A DNA stretch of 64,000 bases, taken from NCBI RefSeq assembly GCF_900106925.1, contig NZ_FNNZ01000012.1, positions 1 through 64,000 of the forward strand, written 5' to 3'. The notes below the pieces were generated by a model. That model was given only the letters and a program-made list of their open reading frames with translations. It made no database searches and was not told the origin of the DNA. The translations under genes and the position numbers were made by a program. Source of the stretch: Thiocapsa roseopersicina (lineage in GTDB: Bacteria > Pseudomonadota > Gammaproteobacteria > Chromatiales > Chromatiaceae). Within the stretch, counting starts at the first letter, position 1, and each line of letters begins with the position of its first letter. Below are positions 26,970 through 36,970 of this stretch, piece after piece.

Positions 26970-27845
26970 ATGGCACGATCAGCAGAGGCTGCGATGCGAC
27001 GGCATACCGGAGAGGCATCGGACACGCCAAGCGCGACCCCAATCCCACCGACGTCCCGGACACCCCCAGTGAAGGACATACAAAACAACATTCGCCTTTC
27101 ACCCAGACTCGTGATGCTCTGGAATCAGAGTCATCTGGAAGCCGGGTTCGGCCTAGACGATATCCCCGATCCATACGCGGAGCCGCGCATCGCACTCTAT
27201 CCCGCGAGCTTCATCGAGCGCGTCAAACATCTCGGTTTCGCGAAGACCCGCGATTTCAACTTCCGCGGTGCCCTGTACATCGACGAGGTCACGCATCGAA
27301 ATCGCCAGTGGGTCCTTGATTTTGCGCGGGCGAATTTTACGGAGTCGTCATATTTCCAGGTGACGGATCGGAACGCCCGGCGTCGTAATTGGCTCCTGCA
27401 GCGCCGCCACAAGATCCTCGGCCCCTACGACCGAACCTTCAAGCAAGCCGGCTTCGTACCCAAAGAGCGTCCCGTGAAAGAACGCGACTTCTTCGACGAC
27501 GACTATTTTCGTCTCATGTCCTCCAGCAAGTTCACGTTGTGCCCGGCCGGCGATGCGCCCTGGAGCATGCGCTTTTACGAGGCGATCATGTCCAAGTCGA
27601 TTCCGATCGTGGAGTGCAGGCAGCATACGGGTCGGAACGCGCTCGAGTACGACATTGGATATCGTTACTATCGCCTCGATGACCCGCGTATCGAGTATCG
27701 AGCGGACTGGGTCGAGGAGAATTTCCGTACGTTTCTCCGCTTCCAGACTTTGACGGAAAAGCGTCCAGAGAACCGGCATGCGGAATCAGAACCTTGGCCC
27801 GACCACGCTCAACGCCGTGCGGCGAGCGGAGGCGGATCGGTGTAA
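26970..27845 (+). CDS. Exostosin-like glycosyltransferase domain protein
   Basis: This protein of up to 291 aa has a C-terminal region that matches the exostosin (GT47-type) ending: FTLCPAGDAPWSMRFYEAIM, then SKSIPIVEC and YDIGYRYYRL (about residues 190-240). The N-terminus contains ALYIDEV and FQVTDRNARRRNWLLQ. The first 33 residues are low-complexity; GTG 27069 is a possible alternative start, but neither start has a good Shine-Dalgarno. The stop overlaps the next ATG by one base (TAATG), so the next gene is coupled. It probably transfers a sugar to the polysaccharide; donor and linkage are unknown. Confidence 0.7.
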   Translation: MARSAEAAMRRHTGEASDTPSATPIPPTSRTPPVKDIQNNIRLSPRLVMLWNQSHLEAGFGLDDIPDPYAEPRIALYPASFIERVKHLGFAKTRDFNFRGALYIDEVTHRNRQWVLDFARANFTESSYFQVTDRNARRRNWLLQRRHKILGPYDRTFKQAGFVPKERPVKERDFFDDDYFRLMSSSKFTLCPAGDAPWSMRFYEAIMSKSIPIVECRQHTGRNALEYDIGYRYYRLDDPRIEYRADWVEENFRTFLRFQTLTEKRPENRHAESEPWPDHAQRRAASGGGSV

Positions 27846-29053
27846 TGCGGATTCTTCTGGTCACCTCGCACTATCTCCCGAAGCTCGGAGGCGTGCAGCT
27901 TGCCGTCCATAATCTGGCGGAAGGGCTTTGTGAAGCAGGGCATGAGGTTCACCTCCTGGCCCCTAAGCGACGCGGCGCCGACGCAGGACAGGTACACGCG
28001 CTCCATACCATCCATTGGTTCGCGCCACCACCTCTGACCGGACTTCTCGGATTGCGGATTCCCGCATGGCGGCATCGGCTAAACCGACTTGTCAGGCGTC
28101 TCGAGCCTGAGGTCGTCCACGCGCACGTGGCGTACCCGGCAGGTCTTATCGCCGCAAACGTCTGTGATCGCATCGGGATACCGTTCGTGCTGACCTGCCA
28201 CGGAGACGACATTCAGAAGCTTCCAGAGATCGGATACGGCATGCGCCTGGATCCGCATCTCGATCGCCTGATCTCGGATACAGTCAGGCGAGCCTCGGGT
28301 CTGATCGCGATCGGATCGGACGTGAGAGCGGAATACCTGGAGCTGGGCGTATCTCCGAGCCGTATCGCGGATCTTCCGAACGGAATCAACGCCTCTTTGC
28401 TCGCGCGTCGAGACCCACAGGCCAAGGGGCGTTTGGGCCTCCCGCAAGGCCCGATTACATTTTTGGCCGTCGGGCGAAATCATCCGAAAAAGGGCTTCTC
28501 TTTTCTGATCGATGCGATGAAGGTTGTCGCCGAGCAGGATTCCAACATGACTTGCGTCATCGTCGGTGCTCGCGTGCCCGACCTGCAGCCGCAGGTCGAC
28601 TTACTCAACTTAACGGACAAGGTATTTCTCTTCGGGCCTGCACCGCCCGTCGGCGTCGAGATGCAGGATGGCCCAGGTGCGGATCAACCCCACACCGACG
28701 CCTATTTCCACGCCGCGGATTGCTTCGTTATGCCCTCGCTGATCGAGAGCTTCGGTCTAGTTACGGTCGAGGCATTCGCGGCCGGGCTCCCGGTGGTTGC
28801 GATGGATGCCGAAGGGTCCCGCGACATTCTCTCGGAGTCTCACAGTCGCATGCTCGTTGAGGACCGCGATCCACGGACATTCGGCGCGGCACTGCTCGAA
28901 ATGGGCCGCCGGATCCGTGAGAATCCCGATCTCGGTCGCGAGAACAGGCTACTTGCCGAACGCTACGATCGGCGCCAGGTCGCCAAGCGCCACGTCGACT
29001 TCTATCGACAGGTGAGCGAACGTGCCTCTTCCGAAAGGAGCATCGACCCATGA
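27845..29053 (+). CDS. Glycosyltransferase family 4 (GT-B)
   Basis: This 402-aa protein begins MRILLVTSHYLPKLGGVQLA, the usual GT4 acceptor-site opening with a GG loop. HAHVAYPAGL and LTCHGDDIQ follow in the N-terminal half. In the donor half, FLAVGRNHPKKGFSFLIDA and MPSLIESFGLVTVEAFAAGL carry the E-x7-E motif that holds the nucleotide-sugar phosphates. The start is fixed by overlap with the preceding stop. It overlaps the next sulfotransferase gene by 4 bp, so glycosylation and sulfation genes share a transcript here. Confidence 0.9.
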   Translation: MRILLVTSHYLPKLGGVQLAVHNLAEGLCEAGHEVHLLAPKRRGADAGQVHALHTIHWFAPPPLTGLLGLRIPAWRHRLNRLVRRLEPEVVHAHVAYPAGLIAANVCDRIGIPFVLTCHGDDIQKLPEIGYGMRLDPHLDRLISDTVRRASGLIAIGSDVRAEYLELGVSPSRIADLPNGINASLLARRDPQAKGRLGLPQGPITFLAVGRNHPKKGFSFLIDAMKVVAEQDSNMTCVIVGARVPDLQPQVDLLNLTDKVFLFGPAPPVGVEMQDGPGADQPHTDAYFHAADCFVMPSLIESFGLVTVEAFAAGLPVVAMDAEGSRDILSESHSRMLVEDRDPRTFGAALLEMGRRIRENPDLGRENRLLAERYDRRQVAKRHVDFYRQVSERASSERSIDP

Positions 29054-30012
29054 CGCGGACATTGTGTGGTCCCGGACACCCGCAGGGCTCCGGGATGAAC
29101 AAATGCGTCATTGTTCTGTCGACGAAGTCATCCGGCTCAAGCGCGATCCAGCGGCTGATCGGCGGACTTGCCGGTGCGCGCCACGTCCGCCATACACGCC
29201 ACCGCGAGTCCGAGACCCTCTATTGGACGAAGGCTGCATCCGTCCTAGGTCGCCCGCAGATCAAGATGCTCGACAGCGAGGTCCCGATTCCGGCAGGGCG
29301 GGCGCGACGCGAGCTCGTGTCCTTCCTCCGGAAAAACACTTGTGATTTCCGAATCCCGACCGATCCACGGGACATGATCTTTCTCGGCTGGGAGAAACTC
29401 TGCGAGTCGCATCGCCCGGTGTTCCTCGAGAAATCGCCTCACCATCTGGTGCAGTGGTCGGCCCTCGAGCTGATGCTCGAATGCGAAGAGCGACTCGATT
29501 CGACCGAATTTCTCTATATCGGGCTGATTCGAAACCCGATGGATGTCCTATACTCGGCTTGGTCGCGATGGCGAACCTTTCCGGAAGATGCTCAATTCGA
29601 GTGGGAACTCGCCTACCGAAATCTCCAGCGGCTGCGCGAACGGCTCGACCATCGTCTCGTCGTCGTTCGGTACGAAGACATGGTCAACGACCTCGATGCA
29701 CTCGATCCGGTTATCCGGTTCGTCGGGGCGACCCGAGATCAGGTTCCGGTCGACTATCTCCACGCCCGATCGATCAGTAAGTGGAAGGCCGATCGCGAAT
29801 ACGGTTTCCAGCTCGCACCGTCCGTACGGGATATGGCAAATGCCTTCGGATACACGACAGCCGAACTCGATAATCCGGAGACTACCGGCTGGGGAGAATT
29901 TAGAATCCGCGCGCGGCGCGCTTACCGCACCCAGCAGGTCTTGCTTACTCCGATTCGCATGTTGCGGCGGGCGAGGGACGTCCTCACCCAAAATAGAGGC
30001 GCTTTGACATGA
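29050..30012 (+). CDS. Sulfotransferase
   Basis: This 320-aa protein has a 5'-PSB loop VIVLSTKSSGSSAIQRLIGG (about 19-38) and a 3'-phosphate site IGLIRNPMDVLYSAWSRW (about 155-175), the classical pair of PAPS-dependent sulfotransferases. LVVVRYEDMVNDLDAL is the usual conserved segment after it. ATG 29050 has AAGGAG about 9 nt upstream and overlaps the previous gene; ATG 29095 is an alternative that starts directly before the core fold. It overlaps the next sulfotransferase by 4 bp. The acceptor is presumably a sugar hydroxyl of the exopolysaccharide. Confidence 0.88.
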   Translation: MTRTLCGPGHPQGSGMNKCVIVLSTKSSGSSAIQRLIGGLAGARHVRHTRHRESETLYWTKAASVLGRPQIKMLDSEVPIPAGRARRELVSFLRKNTCDFRIPTDPRDMIFLGWEKLCESHRPVFLEKSPHHLVQWSALELMLECEERLDSTEFLYIGLIRNPMDVLYSAWSRWRTFPEDAQFEWELAYRNLQRLRERLDHRLVVVRYEDMVNDLDALDPVIRFVGATRDQVPVDYLHARSISKWKADREYGFQLAPSVRDMANAFGYTTAELDNPETTGWGEFRIRARRAYRTQQVLLTPIRMLRRARDVLTQNRGALT

Positions 30013-30773
30013 AGAAATTCGTCGTGCTCACGACTCAGCGTTCCGGAAGCGTTGCGCTGATCCAATCCCTGTCCTCGCATCCGGATATCGTGTGCTTCGG
30101 TGAAATCTTCCTAAAAGGGGCAACCTACGCACGTCATATGAGCGTCCCGCCCGGGCGGTCCAATTTCCTGTATGAGGAGTATATCCGCGAATCACTTGCG
30201 AAACGGGTTCGTGCCCTTCTGGCTCCGAAGGCGTCTGTGCGAGATTTCCTCGAAACCTTCTATGGACGCCAAGAGGATAAGAGAGCAGCCGGTTTTAAGC
30301 TGATGTACTCGCAGATTGCCAATCACAGAGGCGCACTGGATTGGATCCTTCGTCATGACGTCGGCATCATCCATCTCGTGAGGGAGGATGCCCTGCGTGT
30401 CATTCTGTCCCGACATACCCGCGTGAAAACCGGTGTGGCGCATTCCGCGGCAAAAATCGACGCAGCATCGCTGCGGCTCGACCCGGCCGAGCTTGTCCGG
30501 CAACTCGATGCTCGCGAGAAGAATGTTAAACGTTTTCGTGAGCTTTTGACGGATCAACCGGACAGCATCGAGATCCGCTACGAGCACTATCTCGAGAATC
30601 GGCCCTCCGAAAATCGACGCATTCTCCAATTCTTGGGTGTATCGCCGGACATTGAGCTGGTATCCGGTGTGGTCAAGCAAGCGACCCGTCCATTGCGGGA
30701 AGTCATTGAGAATTACGACGAGGTGTTGGCAGCAGTGCGCGGGACACCTCACATGAAATTTTTCGACGGATGA
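30009..30773 (+). CDS. Sulfotransferase
   Basis: This 254-aa protein opens with the PAPS-binding loop: VVLTTQRSGSVALIQSLSSH, followed by PDIVCFGEIFLKG. The R-x-x-x-x-x-x-S motif lies in LVREDALRVILSRHTR (about 118-133), and IEIRYEHYLENRPSENRRIL is the typical downstream helix. It is somewhat short for the family but has all the main elements. The start overlaps the preceding stop (ATGA), so it is coupled to 29050. Confidence 0.85.
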   Translation: MKKFVVLTTQRSGSVALIQSLSSHPDIVCFGEIFLKGATYARHMSVPPGRSNFLYEEYIRESLAKRVRALLAPKASVRDFLETFYGRQEDKRAAGFKLMYSQIANHRGALDWILRHDVGIIHLVREDALRVILSRHTRVKTGVAHSAAKIDAASLRLDPAELVRQLDAREKNVKRFRELLTDQPDSIEIRYEHYLENRPSENRRILQFLGVSPDIELVSGVVKQATRPLREVIENYDEVLAAVRGTPHMKFFDG

Positions 30774-30785
30774 AGTCATAAAGCC

Positions 30786-31685
30786 ATGAGACCGAATTAT
30801 CTCGTCATCGGCGCGCAGAATTGCGGCACGACAAGCCTGTGTGCGAATCTGGGCAAGCACCCGGATGTGTATATGACGAACCCGAAAGAGCTCCATTTCT
30901 TTTCGGATCCTCAGGCGTTTGCGAAGGGCTGGGGCTGGTACGAAAGCCATTTTGACGGGGTGACTACCGAAACGGCGATCGGAGAGGGTAGTACGACCTA
31001 CACCCGCAATATTCATCAACCCGACGCCCCGGGCCTGATCAGCAAGCACCTCCCGGATGCTCGTCTTATCTATATGGTCCGGCATCCTCTGCGTCGGATG
31101 GAAACGCACTGGCTGCATCGCCGACGTCTCAAGCGCAATCCACTCTGGGACTTCGAGCGGACCTACCGGGAGATTCCTTGGATGGTCGACGCGTCTCTAT
31201 TCTGGCGGCAGATCAACTTTTATCGTGAGAATTTTCCGGACGATCGAATCCGCGTGGTCTTTTTCGAGGACTACATCGCCGATACGGAGGCCGAGTTAGC
31301 GCGGTGTTTCGATTTTCTGGGTGTGGATTCAGCATACGTCGTGCCGGACGTTCGGGAGGTCCATAATCCATCGCTAGGTCGCTATGCAGATACCTTTACA
31401 GGACGGCTGTTTCGCAAGATGCCGGGAATGATGTCACTGTGGCAGAGGTTCCCCCGTAGCCTCCGACAACTATTGAAACCCCATGTCAGAACGGAGCTTT
31501 CCCGGAAGCCGGTGTGGGCCGACTGGATGATCGCGGATGCGGTTGCGAACGTAAAGCCCGATATGGAGCAGTTTTTGACGTTCTACGGGAAGCCCCTGGA
31601 TTTCTGGACGCTCGACACGGGAGACCGTTTGTCAGCCCCTCGCGTGCAGGATCCGCCTCGGGTTCAAGGGGCCCATGTCGGTTGA
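30786..31685 (+). CDS. Sulfotransferase domain protein
   Basis: This 299-aa protein has the PAPS loop YLVIGAQNCGTTSLCANLGK at the N-terminus, then KELHFFSD, the pattern of heparan N-sulfotransferase-like bacterial enzymes. The 3'-phosphate motif is MVRHPLRRMETHWLHRR (about 98-114). VVFFEDYIADTEAELARCFDFLG is conserved late in the fold. The C-terminus is basic, with a possible amphipathic helix (RLFRKMPGMMSLWQRF) that may attach it to the membrane. It lies 12 bp after the previous gene in the third position of a run of sulfotransferases. Confidence 0.9.
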   Translation: MRPNYLVIGAQNCGTTSLCANLGKHPDVYMTNPKELHFFSDPQAFAKGWGWYESHFDGVTTETAIGEGSTTYTRNIHQPDAPGLISKHLPDARLIYMVRHPLRRMETHWLHRRRLKRNPLWDFERTYREIPWMVDASLFWRQINFYRENFPDDRIRVVFFEDYIADTEAELARCFDFLGVDSAYVVPDVREVHNPSLGRYADTFTGRLFRKMPGMMSLWQRFPRSLRQLLKPHVRTELSRKPVWADWMIADAVANVKPDMEQFLTFYGKPLDFWTLDTGDRLSAPRVQDPPRVQGAHVG

Positions 31686-31691
31686 TCCAAC

Positions 31692-33188
31692 ATGACCCTG
31701 AGTAGTCCAGTCAGGCTTCTCTTGACGACCGTGGTGCTTGCCGCCGTCGGAGCGGGCAGCGTCATCCTCGCCCTCGGGCTGGAGGGATTCACCGCAAAGC
31801 TCTCGGCGCCGGTGCTCGGCCTCGGCGCAGTCGGGGCGTTCGTCGCTTCGATGTTGTTCTTCCGGCCCGTGGTGTTGCTTTGGCTGGTGACCGGGTTCAC
31901 GCTGATTGTTGTTGGTTTCTCGAAGTATTTTTTGGCTGGGCCAGCAGGCGTCGAATGGGTATCTTACGGCCTGGCCGCACTGATGTATCTCGCCGCGATC
32001 GCGGCCCTTATCGGCGGCCAAACACCGCTTGGCAGCGGCAATGCCTCGTCGCTGGTTGTGTCCTGGCTCGTGGCGTTCGTTCTTGTCACACTCATTTCCT
32101 GGGCAATGGCCCCCCCCGGAGTCCGCGGGCTGTTGGTCTCGCTAAAGGGTTGGGCGTTTTTCGGTGGGCTTTGGGCGTTCCTTGCGCTCTACCCACTGTC
32201 TTCTTCCGCCATTATGGCGTGGCTGAAGGGCCTGCTCGCGATCGGTCTGATTCAGCCCGTTTTTGCCGTATATCAGTGGTTTGTCATCGGTGGACAGCAG
32301 CGCCAAGCAGGCCTCTATTTTTCCCCGGATTCCGTTACAGGGACGTTTGGAGGAAAGCCTGATGGCGGTGGTCTTGCTCCTGCATTGGGGCTCTTTATCG
32401 TGTGTGGGTGTCTGATACTGGTATCCTTCTGGCGCCGGTCGCTTATTTCAACTAGACATGTCGTAATGCTATCCGGAGTTTTGCTGTTCCCGTTGGCCCT
32501 GATGGAAGAGAAAGTCCTGTTCTTCTATATTCCGGTTGGACTTCTCGTCCTATATCGCGACTATATCCGCGAACGCCCGGTGGCATTCCTTTTTGGCTCA
32601 GTTCTGTTGGCGGCGGCGCTGGCCCTACTTCTATCGGTCTATGTTGCTCTCCATTGGGGGGAAGAAGAAGGGCGCGTTCAACACATGATGGGCTATAGTT
32701 TTGCAGTCGAGGGTGGAAGAGAAGACGAAGGTATCCTGACCCGAACGGGTGCACCGGTATTTTGGTGGCGCGAGAACAGCAGCGCCGGCCTAGCGAACCT
32801 CCTTTTCGGCTACGGCATTGGCGCATCCCGCACCGGCGGTCAATCAATTGGACCGGTTGCCGAGATTTACACTCCAATCTTTCTGGATCGAACGACTCTG
32901 TCGGGGCTCCTCTGGGATATCGGTATCCTGGGTTCAGTGTTCTTCTACGGACTTTTGATCTCTGGCTCCATCATGGGTGCAAAGTTGGCGTCGTCCCCAG
33001 TTCTCGGGCCGCGAGAGCTCGCTTTAGCCGGTGGATTAACCGCTATTTTTCCACTTTTCGTAATGTCTAGCCTGTATCGAAACGACATCCCATCCGCAAG
33101 CCCCGTTATGTTTATGTTGATGTGCGCCTTTGGATTGTTGTTCTGGCTGCATAGAAAAAACCTCGTGAAATCCAACACGACGACGTGA
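31692..33188 (+). CDS. O-antigen ligase/polymerase-like membrane protein (Wzy candidate)
   Basis: This 498-aa integral membrane protein has about 11-12 hydrophobic segments, starting with LLLTTVVLAAVGAGSVILAL. A large soluble loop around residues 330-400 (EEGRVQHMMGYSFAVEGGRE, LFGYGIGASRTGG) is followed by helices to the C-terminus. Length, topology and the GYGIGASR motif in the late periplasmic loop fit Wzy/WaaL-type proteins. It is the only polymerase candidate in the window and lies 6 bp after a sulfotransferase gene. Assignment to polymerase rather than ligase is by context. Confidence 0.75.
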   Translation: MTLSSPVRLLLTTVVLAAVGAGSVILALGLEGFTAKLSAPVLGLGAVGAFVASMLFFRPVVLLWLVTGFTLIVVGFSKYFLAGPAGVEWVSYGLAALMYLAAIAALIGGQTPLGSGNASSLVVSWLVAFVLVTLISWAMAPPGVRGLLVSLKGWAFFGGLWAFLALYPLSSSAIMAWLKGLLAIGLIQPVFAVYQWFVIGGQQRQAGLYFSPDSVTGTFGGKPDGGGLAPALGLFIVCGCLILVSFWRRSLISTRHVVMLSGVLLFPLALMEEKVLFFYIPVGLLVLYRDYIRERPVAFLFGSVLLAAALALLLSVYVALHWGEEEGRVQHMMGYSFAVEGGREDEGILTRTGAPVFWWRENSSAGLANLLFGYGIGASRTGGQSIGPVAEIYTPIFLDRTTLSGLLWDIGILGSVFFYGLLISGSIMGAKLASSPVLGPRELALAGGLTAIFPLFVMSSLYRNDIPSASPVMFMLMCAFGLLFWLHRKNLVKSNTTT

Positions 33189-33314
33189 AAGCATCTCATT
33201 GGGGGGCGTATTGTGCTTACGAAAATGAAATAATGGCTGATAGCATTATGGCGCAACGCCTTGAATAGATATTGCTCGGTTCCGACTGTGCACATTGAAG
33301 CTGACAGTTTGTCT

Positions 33315-34610
33315 ATGAATACAGCCACAATCGCTCACGAAAAAAGCTTTCGGCTTCTTTACTCGACCAAAGAGGAGTTCCCCAATCCTAGGGTCGATCT
33401 TACTGAGCTATTTTCCGGAGGTCTCGTTGCGCGGGGGCATGTTATAGATTGGCACATGCGCCCCGTTGCTCGCTGTGCGGGTGGACTATTGACTTTGAGT
33501 CGACATGAAAATCTTCTTCTTACTCGAAAGCTCTCCGATGAGACATTTGTAGGACGGGTTGGAAATGCATTTTTTGACCTCTGGCATGACCTTCGGCTTT
33601 TGTGGCTCCCATCGATCCGTCGCTATGACTTCATTCAAGTACGGGATAAGTTCTTTGGGGGTCTGCTAGGTCTTGTAGGCGCAAAGATCGCACGAACGCC
33701 CTATTATTACTGGATGTCGTTTCCGTTCGCGGAAGCGAGTCTTTTCAGGGCAAGAGATAATTCCCTGCACCTTACTTCCGTTAAGCGATTCGTTCTCCTT
33801 ATAAATGGCGTGCTCTCAAGTCTCTTCTTATATCGGATAATATTGCCGCACGCCGATCATATTTTCGTGCAAAGCGATCGTATGAAAGCCGACGTTGCAT
33901 CCCACGGCATCGATGCCGCAAAGATGTTTGTTGTTCCCATGTGCATAAATTGGAAACGTATTTCGTCCCGATTACTCCTTCCGCCTTCTGATGATTGGGC
34001 ACAGAAATCTCCCCTTATTGTCTACGTTGGGACGCTCGTCAGAGCACGACGCATGGATTTCCTAATTGAAACCTTTGCCTTCGTCCACCGACAACGCCCT
34101 GACGCAGTTCTTGTCGTCATCGGTGACGCGCCGCCGTCTGATATGGCCATTCTTCACGCTTCAGCTGATCGACTTGGTGTTGCCCCGTTCGTAAAATTCC
34201 TCGGCTTTCTCCCGATGGAGGAATCGTGGCGCTACGTTAAAGTGGCCCAAGTGTGCGTCTCACCAATCCGCCCCAGCCCAATGTTGGACCCCGGATCCCC
34301 TACGAAGGTGATTGAGTACCTGGCGTTGGGGAAAGCGGTTGTTGCAAATGAACAGCCCGATCAAGCAAGGGTGCTTAAGGAAAGCGGGGCCGGCCTTGTG
34401 GTGCCGTTCGAAGTCGAGCCCTTCGCCCGCGCCATCCTTGATCTCTTGGCGGATCCGTCACGAGCGGCAGACATGGCAAAAAAGGGCCCCGATTATGTCC
34501 GTAGAATGCGATCTTACGAAACCCTAGTCCCCGAGTTGGAGGCTGAGTACTTGCGCCTCCTCCCCGGCGTGAAGGGCAAATTATCCGCGAAAAGCTCTTT
34601 ATTCCATTAA
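33315..34610 (+). CDS. Glycosyltransferase family 4-like
   Basis: This protein of about 431 aa has a GT-B layout with an atypical N-terminal half: hydrophobic helices at about 155-175 (VLLINGVLSSLFLYRIIL) may dip into the membrane. The donor half shows LIVYVGTLVRARRMDFLIE, VLVVIGDAP and SPTKVIEYLALGKAVVANEQ, where the usual E-x7-E is modified. ATG 33315 is chosen over TTG 33261; neither has a strong Shine-Dalgarno. Codon use is less GC-biased than in the genes left of 31 kb. Confidence 0.78.
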   Translation: MNTATIAHEKSFRLLYSTKEEFPNPRVDLTELFSGGLVARGHVIDWHMRPVARCAGGLLTLSRHENLLLTRKLSDETFVGRVGNAFFDLWHDLRLLWLPSIRRYDFIQVRDKFFGGLLGLVGAKIARTPYYYWMSFPFAEASLFRARDNSLHLTSVKRFVLLINGVLSSLFLYRIILPHADHIFVQSDRMKADVASHGIDAAKMFVVPMCINWKRISSRLLLPPSDDWAQKSPLIVYVGTLVRARRMDFLIETFAFVHRQRPDAVLVVIGDAPPSDMAILHASADRLGVAPFVKFLGFLPMEESWRYVKVAQVCVSPIRPSPMLDPGSPTKVIEYLALGKAVVANEQPDQARVLKESGAGLVVPFEVEPFARAILDLLADPSRAADMAKKGPDYVRRMRSYETLVPELEAEYLRLLPGVKGKLSAKSSLFH

Positions 34611-34644
34611 GTCGGTGGCAAGATGCCGCCCTGAGGACATTCAT

Positions 34645-35523
34645 TTGAAGCTCGCATTCTTAATTGGAACGGGTCGTTGTGGATCGACCCTCGTACATGA
34701 AATCCTGGCTCGCCATCCGGCGTTTGGTTTCGTCTCGAACCTAGAAGACAATCTGCTCCACGTGAATCGCCTTGGTCGTATGAATAGGCGGCTCTACCGA
34801 AGTTCCTTGGGATGGGTCACCAAGAAAGGTGGCATCAGATTTGCTCCGTCGGAAGCATATCGGATCATTGGCCGTGAGGTGTCGATGATCTACATGAACA
34901 GCTGCCGTGATCTTGTTGAGGCGGACGTTACTCCATGGCTTGAAGGGCGGTTTCGCCGCTTTTTTGTCGATCGAGCAGATGCCCAGAATGTCGAAATCTT
35001 TCTCCACAAATATACAGGATGGTCAAGGATTCTTTTTTTTCATAAGATTTTTCCAGATGCGAAGTTTATTCATGTCGTTCGCGATGGGCGAGCCGTTGCA
35101 AATTCCTGGTTGCAGATGCCTTGGTGGAATGGCTATCGAGGTCCGGAAAACTGGCTCTGGGGCACACTGTCTCCGGATCTTTACGCAGAATGGATAAGGG
35201 AAGAAAATTCATTCGTCGCTCTAGCCGGTCTCGCATGGAAATTATTAATCGAATCTGCCGACGCAGCTGGCGCAAAACTGCCGGGCGACCGTTTTCTCAC
35301 GCTTCGCTTCGAGGATATCGTTGACAATCCTATATCGGCATTCGAAGAAATGCTGAAGTTTATAGGCTTAGATATGTCGGACGAATTCGTCGCATCATTG
35401 TCACGATACGAATTTTCTGCTGCCCGGCGCCGCGCCTTCGAGCAGGATCTAGGTCCATCTCAAATAGCTTGCGTGAATCGTGTCTCGGCGGGGACCCTTG
35501 AACGTTTTGGCTATCTGGATTAG
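34645..35523 (+). CDS. Sulfotransferase
   Basis: This protein of about 292 aa begins at TTG 34645, which has GAGGA 7 nt upstream; GTG 34615 is a weaker choice. The PAPS loop LAFLIGTGRCGSTLVHEILA begins at residue 2 and is followed by RHP. The 3'-phosphate motif is VVRDGRAVANSWLQMPWW (about 141-158), and LTLRFEDIVDNPISAFEEM is the conserved C-terminal segment. The many Trp and Tyr residues after position 155 suggest a carbohydrate acceptor site. A 261-bp spacer without a gene follows. Confidence 0.88.
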   Translation: MKLAFLIGTGRCGSTLVHEILARHPAFGFVSNLEDNLLHVNRLGRMNRRLYRSSLGWVTKKGGIRFAPSEAYRIIGREVSMIYMNSCRDLVEADVTPWLEGRFRRFFVDRADAQNVEIFLHKYTGWSRILFFHKIFPDAKFIHVVRDGRAVANSWLQMPWWNGYRGPENWLWGTLSPDLYAEWIREENSFVALAGLAWKLLIESADAAGAKLPGDRFLTLRFEDIVDNPISAFEEMLKFIGLDMSDEFVASLSRYEFSAARRRAFEQDLGPSQIACVNRVSAGTLERFGYLD

Positions 35524-35784
35524 GCGTTTTACATCACAATCTATAGCATACGCCTCCGACCGTTCATGTGTTTGGGCTGGATCGGATGGCGGAATCGACG
35601 CTTCCCTCGTATCTTTGAATGGGTCTTGCGTTAAGATCGAGGAAATTTGGAGGTTTCTTTTCATTCCGCCTTCGTGCGGTGAGACACTGAACACGCCAAG
35701 ATTAGGTTTCATGGCAGGGGTGCAGATGCGAGAAATGTGTGGGCCAATATTGTGGCTTTTAACTAATTCCGGACACGAGTTCGA

Positions 35785-36912
35785 ATGAGCTCCAAGGTGA
35801 GGGGGATGGGCCGGAAATTGCGAGTCTGTGTGGTATTGCCGAAGCATTGGTCAACAACAAAAGGAGGAGCAGAGTTTCAGGCCGAACAGATTGCGGAGAA
35901 CTTAGTAGGCTCGGGGCGTGCCGAAGTCTTTTTTTTGGCGAAGAACTTTGCAATTGGCGGCGCTTCTGCCGGTTATCGGTGTGTAGAAGTTGCGTGCAGG
36001 CTCCCGACGCGTGCCGCTAAAGGTACCTTGCTCGATGTTTTCCGTCTATTCTGGACACTTGCGCGAATCCGGCCTGACGTGATCTATCAAAGGGTGGGAT
36101 GTGCTTATACTGGTGTCTGCGGCTTGTATGCAAAGTTAACCGGATGCCGATTCGTTTGGCATGTGGCGCACGACTACGATGTTACACCGGGGCGGTTTGC
36201 GGGCGCAGGACGGAAGATCCTTCTGGCAGTGGAAAAAAAGATTCTGGAGTCCGGAATTAGTAATGCCACCGAAGTCGTAACCCAAACACGGTTCCAGTGT
36301 GAACTTTTGGAGCGTAGCTACAGACCGAAGAGCGTCCTCGTAATCCCGAATTTTCATCCGATACCGCCGGAGCCTCTGGATAGTCTAAGGGTGTCCGAAA
36401 TTCTGTGGGTGTCGAATTTGAAACCTTTAAAAAGGCCGCAGATATTTGTTGACCTTGCTGTCGCTCTCGAAGATCTCCCTGATGTGCGGTTCGTGATGAT
36501 CGGTCGACCCTCTTGGGACGAAAGGTGGCAGCAGAGTTTCGAGGCTGAGGTGGCCCGGCATGGGAATTTGTGTTATGCGGGAGAGTATTCGCAGGAAGAA
36601 GTGAATGACCGACTTGGGCGCTCGATGCTGTTGGTGAGCACGAGTAAAGCTGAAGGCTTTCCCAACACCTTTATCCAGGCATGGATGCGAGGTGTGCCTG
36701 TCGTGAGTCTCGGCGCCGATCCAGACGGAATTTTAAGTGTTGGAGAGTTGGGCTTTCACGCGGAGTCGGTAGAGGATCTGATCTCAATGGTTCGTCGCCT
36801 CATCAATGAGCCTAAACTGAGACACCGACTCGGTGCCAACGCGAGACGAATTGCGGTCTCCCGTTACGGTCCGGCAAATCTGGAACTCGTCTCAAGAGTT
36901 GTCTTGGGGTAA
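35785..36912 (+). CDS. Glycosyltransferase family 4 (GT-B)
   Basis: This 375-aa protein opens with LRVCVVLPKHWSTTKGGAEF, the GT4 acceptor-side start with a KGGAE loop. ARIRPDVIYQRVGCAYTGV and FVWHVAHDYDVTPG lie in the N-terminal half. The donor half has ILWVSNLKPLKRPQIFVDLA and STSKAEGFPNTFIQAWMRGV, where the second Glu of the usual E-x7-E is replaced by a Gln-containing helix. It is oriented with its neighbours and is probably part of the same long transcript. Donor sugar unknown. Confidence 0.87.
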   Translation: MSSKVRGMGRKLRVCVVLPKHWSTTKGGAEFQAEQIAENLVGSGRAEVFFLAKNFAIGGASAGYRCVEVACRLPTRAAKGTLLDVFRLFWTLARIRPDVIYQRVGCAYTGVCGLYAKLTGCRFVWHVAHDYDVTPGRFAGAGRKILLAVEKKILESGISNATEVVTQTRFQCELLERSYRPKSVLVIPNFHPIPPEPLDSLRVSEILWVSNLKPLKRPQIFVDLAVALEDLPDVRFVMIGRPSWDERWQQSFEAEVARHGNLCYAGEYSQEEVNDRLGRSMLLVSTSKAEGFPNTFIQAWMRGVPVVSLGADPDGILSVGELGFHAESVEDLISMVRRLINEPKLRHRLGANARRIAVSRYGPANLELVSRVVLG

Positions 36913-36970
36913 TGTGAAATGCGCTATAGTGTAATGGAATAGCCACATTAGCGAATTGCGAAGGTCGCTT